Notes: generated from the letters alone by a model not told the origin. Shown: positions 1-8,905, counted from the stretch's first letter. The stretch: 38,895 bases of DNA from Gemmatimonadales bacterium (GCA_025937755.1 JAICQR010000008.1:1-38895), one strand, 5' to 3'. Translations and numbers: made by a program.

Positions 1-2
1 CG

Positions 3-413
3 GAGATCGACTTCGGCCGGATGCCCGATGGGGTCCCGCCCATCGTGACCTATGCCGCCAAGTGGGAGCCGGACCTTCCCGAGTACGCCGGCACCGAGCC
101 GGTGTGCCCGGCGCAGGTGTCGGCCGATCTCGCGCGGCGTATCGCGAAGGTCGCGCGCCACGCCTGGCTCAGCCTCGCGCGGGCCGAAGGCTACGGCCGG
201 GTGGACCTGCGGGTGGACGAGTCGGGACAGCCGTGGGTGATCGAGGTGAATCCCTGCCCCGACCTCTCCCGCGACGCGGGCCTGGCCCGCATGGCGCGGG
301 CGCACGGCTGGGACTACGAGGTGCTGGTGGAGCGGATCGTGGCGGAAGCGCTGGGCCGGTCGAACGCGACCGCCGCCGCGAGCGCGCTCACCGCGAGGAC
401 TGTAGCCGCGTGA
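3..413 (+). CDS. ATP-grasp / D-alanine-D-alanine ligase-like protein, C-terminal part (5' truncated by window edge)
   Basis: Frame open from the window edge; translation has ATP-grasp C-terminal signature GRVDLRVDESGQPWVIEVNPCPDLSRDAGLARMARAHGWDYEVLVERI. Confidence 0.8.
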   Translation, partial: EIDFGRMPDGVPPIVTYAAKWEPDLPEYAGTEPVCPAQVSADLARRIAKVARHAWLSLARAEGYGRVDLRVDESGQPWVIEVNPCPDLSRDAGLARMARAHGWDYEVLVERIVAEALGRSNATAAASALTARTVAA

Positions 414-943
414 TCGCGGCACCCGGCGCCACTTCGCGACTGCAGGCAGCAACGCTGCGACCGGCGCGCGCCGAGGATCGCGCCGCCATCGAAGCCATCA
501 CCCGGGACGCCGGCGTCTTCCACGACGACGAGGTGCCCGTGGCCCTGGAAGTGTTTGACGCGGCGGTCGGGGGCGACCCCAGCTACGTCGCGGTGGTGGC
601 CGAGCGCGGGGGACGCGCCGCCGGCTGGGTGTGCTGGGGCGCGACCCCATGCACCCGAGGGACGTACGACATGTACTGGTTGGCGGTGGACCCGGTGCAG
701 CACGGCGCCGGCATCGGCAGCCAGCTCGTGACGGAGATGGAGCGGCGCTTGAACGGGGTTGGCCGGCTGATCGTCGTGGAGACGGCGGGCCGCCCCGACT
801 ACGCGCCCACTCGCGCGTTCTACGAGGCCAGGGGCTACGCGCGGTCCGCCACGATTCCCGACTTCTATGCCCCGGGCGACGACCTCGTGGTCTACGTCAA
901 GAGCCTCGTGCGAAGTGCCGACTCACTAGAGGAGGACGGGTAG
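410..943 (+). CDS. GNAT family N-acetyltransferase
   Basis: GTG start overlapping upstream TGA (GTGA); LAVDPVQHGAGIGSQLVTEME and ARAFYEARGY-like GNAT motifs. Confidence 0.8.
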   Translation: MIAAPGATSRLQAATLRPARAEDRAAIEAITRDAGVFHDDEVPVALEVFDAAVGGDPSYVAVVAERGGRAAGWVCWGATPCTRGTYDMYWLAVDPVQHGAGIGSQLVTEMERRLNGVGRLIVVETAGRPDYAPTRAFYEARGYARSATIPDFYAPGDDLVVYVKSLVRSADSLEEDG

Positions 944-947
944 CTTC

Positions 948-2186
948 ATGGAGACCTGGCAGGAAGTGCTCAGGAAGAACTCGATACGCTCGCTCGACCA
1001 GCTGGCCGAGCGGTTCGGCGCGGAGAATTTCCCCGAGCTGGACCGCCTGCGGCTGGCGGCCGAGAACTTCGAGTTCCGGATCTCGCCGGCGATGGCGGAG
1101 CTGATCCAGTCGCCCAACGATCCGATCTGGCGCCAGTACGTCCCCTCGGTCGAGGAACTCGACGTCGTCGACGGTGTCGTGGACTCGCTCAATGAGGACG
1201 CCGACAGCCCGGTGCCCAACATCACCCACCGCTACCCCGACCGGGCACTCTTTCTCGTGTCGCCGGTCTGCGCCACGTACTGCCGGTTCTGCACCCGGCG
1301 GCGCAAGGTGGGCGACCCCGAGAAGATCCCCATGTCGCAGTTCGAGAGCGCGTTCCAGTATCTCGAGGAGCACACCGAGATCCGGGACGTGATCATGAGC
1401 GGCGGCGATCCGCTGCTGCTCAACGACCGGCGGCTGGAGGCGATCCTCACCCGGCTGCGCGCCATCCCGCATCTCGAGATCATCCGGATCGGGAGCAGGG
1501 TGCCGTGTCACCTGCCCGAGCGGATCACGCCGGAACTGTGCGAGATGCTGCACAAGTTCCACCCGCTCTGGATCAACACCCACTTCAACCATCCCGACGA
1601 GCTCACGCCCGCCGCGATCAAGGGGCTGGGCATGCTGGCCGACGCGGGCATCCCGCTCGGTTGCCAGACGGTGCTGCTCAAGGGCGTCAATGACGACCCG
1701 GGCGTGATGAAGGCGCTGATGCAGAAGCTGCTCGTGGCACGGGTCCGGCCGTACTACATCTACATGGCCGACCAGGTCGCCGGCGCCGAACACTTCCGCA
1801 CCAGTGTCCAGACCGGTATCCGGGTCATGGAGGCGCTGCGCGGCTGGACCAGTGGCCTGGCCAACCCGCACTTCGTCATCGACGCCCCCGGTGGCGGCGG
1901 CAAGATCCCGCTGCTCCCCGAGTACGTCCTGAGCATGACCGACGAAGAAGTGGTGGTGCGCAACTTCCGGGGCGACCAGTTCGTCTACAAGCAGCCCCAG
2001 GAAGAAGAGCTGGCGGGCGCGGGCAAGGGAGAGCCGGAATACCTGTTCCAGCCGCGAGCCAAGAAGCCGCGCAAGCGGACGGCGAAGGCGGTCAAGGGTC
2101 CGGCGGTGAAACCCGCCACCGCGACTTCGGCCGAGAAGGAAACGGCGGCCAAGGCAGGAAGAAAGTCAGCGAGGAAGACCGCGTAG
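948..2186 (+). CDS. kamA: KamA family radical SAM protein (lysine 2,3-aminomutase-like) with Lys/Ala-rich C-terminal tail
   Basis: CATYCRFCTRRRKVG (CxxxCxxC radical SAM cluster), MSGGDPLLL, GCQTVLLKGVNDD, PGGGGKIPLLPEY. Confidence 0.9.
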   Translation: METWQEVLRKNSIRSLDQLAERFGAENFPELDRLRLAAENFEFRISPAMAELIQSPNDPIWRQYVPSVEELDVVDGVVDSLNEDADSPVPNITHRYPDRALFLVSPVCATYCRFCTRRRKVGDPEKIPMSQFESAFQYLEEHTEIRDVIMSGGDPLLLNDRRLEAILTRLRAIPHLEIIRIGSRVPCHLPERITPELCEMLHKFHPLWINTHFNHPDELTPAAIKGLGMLADAGIPLGCQTVLLKGVNDDPGVMKALMQKLLVARVRPYYIYMADQVAGAEHFRTSVQTGIRVMEALRGWTSGLANPHFVIDAPGGGGKIPLLPEYVLSMTDEEVVVRNFRGDQFVYKQPQEEELAGAGKGEPEYLFQPRAKKPRKRTAKAVKGPAVKPATATSAEKETAAKAGRKSARKTA

Positions 2187-2188
2187 CG

Positions 2189-3748
2189 CTACTGCACGGT
2201 CCAGTCCGGCAGCGTGGCCAGCCAGGCATAGGGATTGATGGTCACGTTGTCGAGCCGCCGGGAAATGGCAGATCGTGCCACCGGGTTGTAGAGGAAGATC
2301 GCGGGCGCGTCCTGGTTCAGCAGGGACAGCGCCCGCCGGTACAGCGGTCCCGCCACGCTGGTGTCGCTGGTGGCCGCCGCGCGGGCCAGGAGTGAATCAA
2401 AGGCCGGCAGCGACCAGCGCCCGTAGTTGACCTCATCCCACCCCGACGTGCCCCACTGCTCTTCCAATCCCCGCAAGGTCGGCTCGTCGAGATACGCGCC
2501 GATGTAGCTGTCGAACCGTCCCGCGGCCAGCCGCTCCTGGAACACCGGAAAGTCCACCCGCGTGACGGTCACTTCAGCGCCAGCGCGCCGCCACATCTCC
2601 TGCATCGCCTGCGCGATCTGCACCCGCGACGGGCTGGTGCCCGGCACCAGGATGTCGAACTTCACATCATGGCCTCGAAGCATCCCCGTCGCGGCAGCTG
2701 TGTCGAGCTCGATCTGCTCGACACCAGCCGACCCGATCCACGACATCGCCGAGATCGGTCCGGCCGGCACCTTCACACCGGTCCCGAACGCGTTGGTCGC
2801 CACCGCCTGCCGGTCGATCGCCATGGCCAGTGCGCGCCGCACCTCGCGCGAGCCCAGCGTCGGGGTGGGCCGGCCGCGGTCGTCGGCCACCTTGAAGGCC
2901 AGGAATCCGTACACCACCGACCCATGCTGGTCCAGCCGGAATGTGGAATCGTCGGCGACGCGGTCCGCGTCCTGGCTCGACACCAATGTTTCCATCAGGT
3001 CGGCTTCGTGCGAAAGCAGCAGGTTGAGCGCGGCACCCGGGTCGCCGGTGAATCGCACTACCACCCGTTCGAGTCCGGCTCGCCGCTCAGCCGGGCGCAT
3101 CGTGTCCGCCCGCAACTCCAGCGACTCGCCGTGGCGCCAAGCCGCCACCCGATACGGTCCGCTGCCCACCAGGTGCGACAGCGCCGTGTCGGACATCAGC
3201 GCCTCGGGTTCCATCGACTCCCACACATGGAGCGGAAGAATCCGCACATGCTGGGTGGCGTCGTACAGCTGCTCCGGCTGGCGGCGGGTAAAGGTGAGCT
3301 TGACGGTCGCCGAGTCCTCGGCGTGTGCGGCGATGCGGCCGGCCACATGGTCGCGGGCCAGCGCGTCGATCACCGAATCGGCGTAGAGCTGGAACGAGAA
3401 GACCACGTCCGCCGCGGTGACCGGCGCGCCATCGTGCCAGCGGGCGTCGGGCCGAAGGTGGAACCGCCACGACAGCGAGTCGATTCGCTCCCAATGGTCG
3501 GCCAGCGCCGGCCGGTACGCCGACGAGTCGATCGACGCGCCACTGGGTGCCAGCGTGGCGAGACGTTCATAGACCAGGTCGGCCAGGTCACGCGAGCCAC
3601 CATCATAAATCAGCGGCGGAACCAGCGACGACGGCTCGGCCACCGACGCGATGACGACCGTGCCCGCCGGGCCGCGGCGAGTCCCTTCGTCAGCGCAGCC
3701 GGTGACCGACACCGCGAGCGCCAGCGCAAACATCCGGTGATGCCGCAT
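2189..3748 (-). CDS. ABC transporter substrate-binding lipoprotein, family 5 (oligopeptide/nickel-type)
   Basis: Lipobox LAVSVTGC at N-terminus; DARWHDGAPVTAADVVFSFQ and FLAFKV..REVRRALAMAIDRQ motifs typical of SBP_bac_5. Confidence 0.85.
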   Translation of the reverse strand: MRHHRMFALALAVSVTGCADEGTRRGPAGTVVIASVAEPSSLVPPLIYDGGSRDLADLVYERLATLAPSGASIDSSAYRPALADHWERIDSLSWRFHLRPDARWHDGAPVTAADVVFSFQLYADSVIDALARDHVAGRIAAHAEDSATVKLTFTRRQPEQLYDATQHVRILPLHVWESMEPEALMSDTALSHLVGSGPYRVAAWRHGESLELRADTMRPAERRAGLERVVVRFTGDPGAALNLLLSHEADLMETLVSSQDADRVADDSTFRLDQHGSVVYGFLAFKVADDRGRPTPTLGSREVRRALAMAIDRQAVATNAFGTGVKVPAGPISAMSWIGSAGVEQIELDTAAATGMLRGHDVKFDILVPGTSPSRVQIAQAMQEMWRRAGAEVTVTRVDFPVFQERLAAGRFDSYIGAYLDEPTLRGLEEQWGTSGWDEVNYGRWSLPAFDSLLARAAATSDTSVAGPLYRRALSLLNQDAPAIFLYNPVARSAISRRLDNVTINPYAWLATLPDWTVQ

Positions 3749-3749
3749 G

Positions 3750-5315
3750 TCAGGCCGCTTCCTTGAGAACCTGCGCCGACGCGCCCAGCAGCGCCTCGAA
3801 CACGTCGGGCCGCCACCAGTGCCGGGTTTCCTGCATCCGCATGATCGCCTCGTCGTGGGACATCGCCTTGCGGTAGCTGCGGGTGGTGGTGAGCGCGTCA
3901 TATACGTCCACCGCGCAGATGATCTGGGCGCCGAGGGGGATCTCCTCGCCCACCAGCCGGTCGGGATAGCCGGTGCCGTCGTACTTCTCGTGATGCCACC
4001 GGATGATCGGCTTGATATCCCAGGGGAACTCTACCGTCGCCAGCAGCTCCACACCCCAGGCGGGATGCTGCTGCACGATGGCAAACTCCTCGTCGGTCAG
4101 CCGGCCCGGCTTGTTCAGGATCTCGTGCGGCACCTTCACCTTGCCCAGGTCGTGAAGATAGGCGCCCAGCCGCAGCGCGGTGAGCTGTTCCTCGTCCAGG
4201 CCCAGCAGCCGGCCCACGGCTTCGCCCAGCGTCGCCACCCGTTCGCAGTGACCGTGGGTATAGCTGTCGGCCGATTCGATCGACTGGCCCCACTCGCGCA
4301 CCACCCGGAGATAGGTGGACTCGAGCCGGGCCCGCTTGCCATCGACATCCACCAGGTCCTTGCGCGCATCCAGCCGGCCGAACAGCCGGTGGGAAGCATG
4401 GAGCAGCGTCAGCGCTTCCTGGTTGCGCCCGCTCTGCTGGTAGAGCAGCGCCAGCTCGCGCGATGCCTCCGCCTCGCTCAGCACCGAGCCGGTGGCCACC
4501 GCCAGCTCGATCGCCGAGCGCAGCCGCGACTCGGCCAGCTGCGGCCGGCCGGTTTCGCGGTACACCCGGCCAATCATCTGATACGTGTCGGCCTTGTCGA
4601 GCCGGGAGTCGAGCTGGTTGAAGACCACGAGCGCGGCTTCGGCGCTGGCGAGCGCCTGGTCGGTACGGTGCTGGGCCAGCATCACCTCGGCCCGGTTGAG
4701 CAGTACCAGTCCCTTGAGGTGGGCCATGCCGGCGCGCTCGGCGATGGCCAGGCTTTCCTCGTAGCAGCGCTCCGCCTCGGACCAGCGGCGCAGGTCGGCG
4801 TTGACCATACCCTGGTTGTGGAGCGCCAGCGCCAGTCCCTGTTCCTCGCCCACCGAAGCGAGCGCAGAGTGGGCCCGCTCGTAGTGGGCCAGGGCCGACT
4901 GGAGGTCCCCGCGAATGTTGGCGAGGATGCCGAGGTTCTGTTCCACCCGGCCGCGCAGGACCGGATCGTCGCCACCCAGCTCGATGGCGCGCCGGTAGCG
5001 CTGTTGGGCCGATTCGATCTCGCCGGTCTCGAAGTCGAAGCCGGCGAGCGCGTTCAATGCCCGCGCGGCGCGGAGTGTGTCGCCGATCTCGACCGCGACA
5101 CCGAGGGCGCGCTGTACCAGGGCCTGGGCCCGGTGCTGATCGCCCTGATGATGGTGTACCACGGCCAGCCGCCGAAGCGCATCCGACAGCACGTCATGCT
5201 GTCGGCGCGATTCGGCGGCCTCGATGGCTGAGTTGAAGCACGCGATGGCCTGGACCGGCGCACCCGCGCGTTCGTGCTGCTCGCCTTCCGCCAGCAGGGT
5301 CAGAGCGGAAGGCAT
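3750..5315 (-). CDS. TPR-repeat protein with C-terminal HD-GYP domain (probable c-di-GMP phosphodiesterase)
   Basis: Multiple TPR-like helices; HDLGK, HHEKYDGTGYP, DVYDALTTTRSYRKA HD-GYP signatures. Confidence 0.9.
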   Translation of the reverse strand: MPSALTLLAEGEQHERAGAPVQAIACFNSAIEAAESRRQHDVLSDALRRLAVVHHHQGDQHRAQALVQRALGVAVEIGDTLRAARALNALAGFDFETGEIESAQQRYRRAIELGGDDPVLRGRVEQNLGILANIRGDLQSALAHYERAHSALASVGEEQGLALALHNQGMVNADLRRWSEAERCYEESLAIAERAGMAHLKGLVLLNRAEVMLAQHRTDQALASAEAALVVFNQLDSRLDKADTYQMIGRVYRETGRPQLAESRLRSAIELAVATGSVLSEAEASRELALLYQQSGRNQEALTLLHASHRLFGRLDARKDLVDVDGKRARLESTYLRVVREWGQSIESADSYTHGHCERVATLGEAVGRLLGLDEEQLTALRLGAYLHDLGKVKVPHEILNKPGRLTDEEFAIVQQHPAWGVELLATVEFPWDIKPIIRWHHEKYDGTGYPDRLVGEEIPLGAQIICAVDVYDALTTTRSYRKAMSHDEAIMRMQETRHWWRPDVFEALLGASAQVLKEAA

Positions 5316-5322
5316 CGGAAGG

Positions 5323-5919
5323 CTACCACGCCACCGCGTAGCGGGAGAAGTGATCCACCGGCGCCGTCACCGTCTGCCGGCGATTCGTATCCCGGGACTT
5401 GAGCAGCTCGAGAATCGAAAGTCCCTCGTCGGTGTAGACGATCTGCTTCGGCGCCACCAGCTCGACGCAGTTGGAGTAGCTCATCGTCAGTGCAGCGGAT
5501 TTCTCGAACCTCAGCCCTTCCGGCTGGAACCGTACCGAGTTGGTGCGGCCCGGCATCTGCTCAGCAGTAATTGTGACGGGCCGCTGCAGCGCCCCGCGAG
5601 GTATGACCAGCGTGTGACTGCCCACCACAATGGTGCCACCGGCGCGGCCGATCTCCGTCGAGGTGATTGCATACGGCTGCGAGGAGCAGGTGAGCAGCTG
5701 CACTACGCCGTCCACCAAGCCGATGACCGGATCGGTCACCGGCGCCAGCGGCTCCAGCAGCGGATCGGTGATCGGCGCGAGCGGCTGCAGCAGTCCACCG
5801 AGCAGCGGATCGGGCGCTTCGCTGGTCGACGGACCCACCGGCGACTCACCACAGGCCGACACCAGCATCAGCGCGACGGCGAACGTCAACGTCCGAAGGA
5901 ACCGAAGATGCTTCGACAT
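5323..5919 (-). CDS. lipoprotein with ZU5-like domain
   Basis: Lipobox LMLVSAC; GGTIVVGSHTLVIPRGAL resembles ZU5 start; internal Leu/Pro repeat PLLGGLLQPLAPITDPLLEPLAPVTDPVIG. Confidence 0.7.
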   Translation of the reverse strand: MSKHLRFLRTLTFAVALMLVSACGESPVGPSTSEAPDPLLGGLLQPLAPITDPLLEPLAPVTDPVIGLVDGVVQLLTCSSQPYAITSTEIGRAGGTIVVGSHTLVIPRGALQRPVTITAEQMPGRTNSVRFQPEGLRFEKSAALTMSYSNCVELVAPKQIVYTDEGLSILELLKSRDTNRRQTVTAPVDHFSRYAVAW

Positions 5920-6143
5920 ACTCTCCACGCTTTCGTAAGGTGTTGGCCGAGCGTCGTTACCGCAGTCCGAACCGGGGCTCGACTGCCGGGCGCATCGGCG
6001 CGCCGGGACGCAGGACGACTTCGGCACCCAGAAGAGCAATGGCCATGCCCAAGCGTGACCAATTGTCCAGATGTTCAACATCAGGACGTTGACTGATTAT
6101 GTAAAACCTTACGTGGGGCTAAAATAGAGCTGAGCGTGCAGAA

Positions 6144-6160
6144 AAATGCATGTCGCATTT
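6144..6160 (-). terminator. possible weak intrinsic terminator for the DUF2784 gene
   Basis: On minus strand AAATGC-gacat-GCATTT followed by TT; 6-bp stem plus T5 about 50 bp past the stop at 6211. Confidence 0.35.
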
Positions 6161-6210
6161 AGTGACAGGTGCAATCGGGTCGGGGTGCGGATGTGGGCGC
6201 TGGCACCGCA

Positions 6211-6606
6211 TCAGGTGCTGCCGCGGCCCCGCGGCGTTCGGCGCCAGACCTGCCAGTAGATGAGCAGGTTCACCAGGATGACGCCGGCTCCCAGCACCAG
6301 CTGCGTCGTCCGGGTGAGCGCGCTGGGGTAAAGCAGCGGCAGGATGTAGTGTTCCACGAACCCACCCTCGTACCCGCCCAGCCCGCCCTCCTGGCGGAGC
6401 CATTTCTCCAGCGGCGTGAGCGGGCAGATCCACCCGGCAAACTCGATCAGCGCTCCCCACACCGCCGCCGGCAGGTGCAGCCACATCACCCAGCGCCAGC
6501 GCAGCACCAGCAGGCCGCCCAGCACCACGAAGAGCACAAACCCCAGGTGCAGAACGACGACGGCGTCCGCGAGGACGCCGTAGAAGCCGGACGGAAGCAG
6601 CAACAT
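6211..6606 (-). CDS. DUF2784 family membrane protein
   Basis: LADAVVVLHLGFVLFVVLGGLL, GWICPLTPLEKWLRQ, EHYILPLLYP; ATGA overlap with upstream EF-G-like gene. Confidence 0.8.
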   Translation of the reverse strand: MLLLPSGFYGVLADAVVVLHLGFVLFVVLGGLLVLRWRWVMWLHLPAAVWGALIEFAGWICPLTPLEKWLRQEGGLGGYEGGFVEHYILPLLYPSALTRTTQLVLGAGVILVNLLIYWQVWRRTPRGRGST

Positions 6607-8666
6607 CAGGCGGACACCGCCATTTCCTTCTCGTTCTCCTCCGCCACCTTCGCCGCCACTTCGGGAGGCGCTTCGGCATAGAGATGGAACTTGTGCCGGT
6701 AGGTGCCCCGCCCATGCGTCAGTGAATGCAGCGTGGTCGAATACCGGTACAGCTCGGCCTCGGGAACGATCGCCTTCACCCGGGTGAGCCGCCCGTCCTG
6801 TTCGGTGCCGAGAATCTGGCCCCGCCGAGCGCTCAGGTCTCCCATCACGTCGCCCAGGACATCGTCCGGCGTCCACACCGTGACTTCCGCCAGCGGCTCG
6901 AGCAGCACCGGCCGGCACTGGGGCGCGACGTTCCGGAACGCCATGATGCCGGCCATCTTGAACGACATCTCGTTCGAGTCTACGTCGTGATAGGATCCGT
7001 CGTAGCACTCGCACGAGAAGTCCACCATGGGATAGCCGGCCACCACCCCCCGCTTGGCGGACTCCTGTACCCCGCGATCGACCGCCGGGATGTACTTGTT
7101 GGGAATCACCCCGCCCACGATCCGGTCGACGAATTCGTAGCCCGCACCACGGGGACGAGGCGCCAGCCGGATCCAGCAGTCGCCATACTGCCCCCGGCCG
7201 CCGCTCTGCTTCTTGTGCTTGCCCTGCCCCTCGGCCTTGCCACGGATGGTCTCGCGGTAGGCGATGTGGGGTCGGACCAGCTCCGCGTGGACCCCGAACT
7301 TCCGCGCCAGCCGGCCCAGGATGGTCTCGAAGTGCCGCTCGCCCATGCCGTGAATGAGGGTCTGGCCCAGCTCCGAGCTGTACTCGAAGTGAAAAGTCGG
7401 GTCCTCTTCGTGCAGCTTGTGCAGCGCGGCGGCCAGCTTGTCTTCCTCGCCCCGCGCCTTCACCACCACCGCCGAGCTCGCCACCGCATCGGGAAATGGC
7501 GTGGGCGGAAGCCGCACAGGGTGGTCGCGCCGGCAGAAGGTGTCGTTGGTATGGGTGTCGCGCAGCTTGGCCACGGTCCCGATGTCGCCGGCGTTGAGGC
7601 GATCCACTTCCACCCGGTCGCGGCCCTGTTGCACCGACAGGTGGTTGAGCTTCTCGACCGTCTCGTGCTCGGCGTTCCACACTTCGTCGCCGTTGCGGAT
7701 GCTGCCTGCGTACAGTCGGAACAGCGTTACATCACCCACGTGGGGTTCACTGACGGTCTTGAAGACGTGGCCCAGGAGGGGAGGACGGTCAGCGCCATCC
7801 AGACCTGGCACCGCGCTCTCGAGCGGCGGCGGAAACAGCTCGACCATCTCGGTCAGGAGTGTGCGGGTGCCGTATGTGAGGTCACCACTGCCGCAGAAGA
7901 GCGGCACCACGTCGCCTGCCTGCATCGCGCGCTTCATCACCGCGACGATTTCTTCCCGCGGGATAGGATCGCCCGAGAGGTAGCGCTCGATCAGCGCATC
8001 ATCGGTCGCGGCCACCGCTTCGGTGAGCTGGTCGGTGTACTGCCTGAACCGCTCCTCCAGCTCCGGCGGCACGTCTTCTTCGTCATACTCGCCCGCCTTG
8101 GTGCCCTTCCTGAAGTTGTGGTACTTGCCGGTGAAGAGATTGACGATGCCGTGAAAGTCGTGGCCGTCGCCCACCGGGATCTCCACTGGCACCACCTTGG
8201 GCGAGAGGTGGTCCCGAACGTCGGCAAACACGCTTTCGAAATCGGCGTGCTCCTTGTCCATGCCGGACACGAAGATGATCCGCGGCAGGTGCAGCCGATC
8301 GCAGACTTCCCACACTTTCTCGGTGCCGACCTCGACCCCGGCCGCGCCGGACAGCACCACCACTGCGGCATCGGCCGCATACAACCCGCCTACAGCTTCC
8401 CCGAAGTAATCGAGGTACCCGGGGGTGTCGATCATGTTGATCTTGGTGTCCATCCACTCGGCGTAGGCCAGGCCGAGGCCGATGGAGTGCTGGCGTTCGA
8501 TCTCGTCGGGGGATGTATCGGTGAGGGTGGTGCCGTCCTTGATCGACCCATGGCGCCGGCTGGAGCCGGACACGAAGGCCAGTGCGTCCACCAGGGACGT
8601 CTTTCCGCTCGCTCCGTGGCCCACGAAGGCCACGTTGCGAATCGCATCCGATCCATAGACCTGCAC
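6606..8666 (-). CDS. elongation factor G-like translational GTPase (EF-G2 type)
   Basis: GHGASGKTSL P-loop, DTPGYLDY, SGGRGQYGDCWIRLAP, EPLAEVTVWTPDDVLGDVMGDLSARRGQILG; GTG start preceded by GGAGGTGA. Confidence 0.9.
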   Translation of the reverse strand: MQVYGSDAIRNVAFVGHGASGKTSLVDALAFVSGSSRRHGSIKDGTTLTDTSPDEIERQHSIGLGLAYAEWMDTKINMIDTPGYLDYFGEAVGGLYAADAAVVVLSGAAGVEVGTEKVWEVCDRLHLPRIIFVSGMDKEHADFESVFADVRDHLSPKVVPVEIPVGDGHDFHGIVNLFTGKYHNFRKGTKAGEYDEEDVPPELEERFRQYTDQLTEAVAATDDALIERYLSGDPIPREEIVAVMKRAMQAGDVVPLFCGSGDLTYGTRTLLTEMVELFPPPLESAVPGLDGADRPPLLGHVFKTVSEPHVGDVTLFRLYAGSIRNGDEVWNAEHETVEKLNHLSVQQGRDRVEVDRLNAGDIGTVAKLRDTHTNDTFCRRDHPVRLPPTPFPDAVASSAVVVKARGEEDKLAAALHKLHEEDPTFHFEYSSELGQTLIHGMGERHFETILGRLARKFGVHAELVRPHIAYRETIRGKAEGQGKHKKQSGGRGQYGDCWIRLAPRPRGAGYEFVDRIVGGVIPNKYIPAVDRGVQESAKRGVVAGYPMVDFSCECYDGSYHDVDSNEMSFKMAGIMAFRNVAPQCRPVLLEPLAEVTVWTPDDVLGDVMGDLSARRGQILGTEQDGRLTRVKAIVPEAELYRYSTTLHSLTHGRGTYRHKFHLYAEAPPEVAAKVAEENEKEMAVSA

Positions 8667-8728
8667 GGCCGTCACCTCCAGCGTCGGGTGTATCTGAACC
8701 TGAAGCCGGATGGCGGGTCTGTCAAACG

Positions 8729-8768
8729 AAGGCGGTAAGGCGGTAAGGCGGTAAGGCGGTACGGCGGT
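8729..8768 (+). repeat. octamer array, 5 x AAGGCGGT (last ACGGCGGT)
   Basis: Direct reading of tandem octamers. Confidence 0.95.
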
Positions 8769-8874
8769 GCCTCGGGCCGCGAGAGCCGATGTCTCCTGGA
8801 GGCGGCGTGCGGGCAAGCGGAGCGCAGACCCGCCGAGCCGCCGGAAGGAGACTCGGCGGGAGCGGCCGCAAGGC
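8769..8874. repeat. long imperfect palindrome / multi-stem hairpin element
   Basis: Nested complementary blocks GCC/GGC, GGCCGC/GCGGCC, GCCGA/TCGGC, GTCTCCT/AGGAGAC, GGCGGC/GCCGCC, GCGGG/CCCGC in colinear order (about 32 bp of pairing). Confidence 0.85.
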
Positions 8875-8901
8875 GGTAGGGCGGTAGGGCGGTAAGGCGG
8901 T
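8870..8901 (+). repeat. octamer array, 4 x A(A/G)GGCGGT
   Basis: Direct reading; same octamer as 8729-8768. Confidence 0.95.
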
Positions 8902-8905
8902 AACG

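Noticed and set aside
3747-5231. 494-aa antisense ORF opposite TPR-HD-GYP
   Set aside because: Shadow ORF with no recognisable motifs.
6726-8738. 670-aa antisense ORF opposite the EF-G-like gene
   Set aside because: Same compositional artefact; sense strand is an unambiguous translational GTPase.
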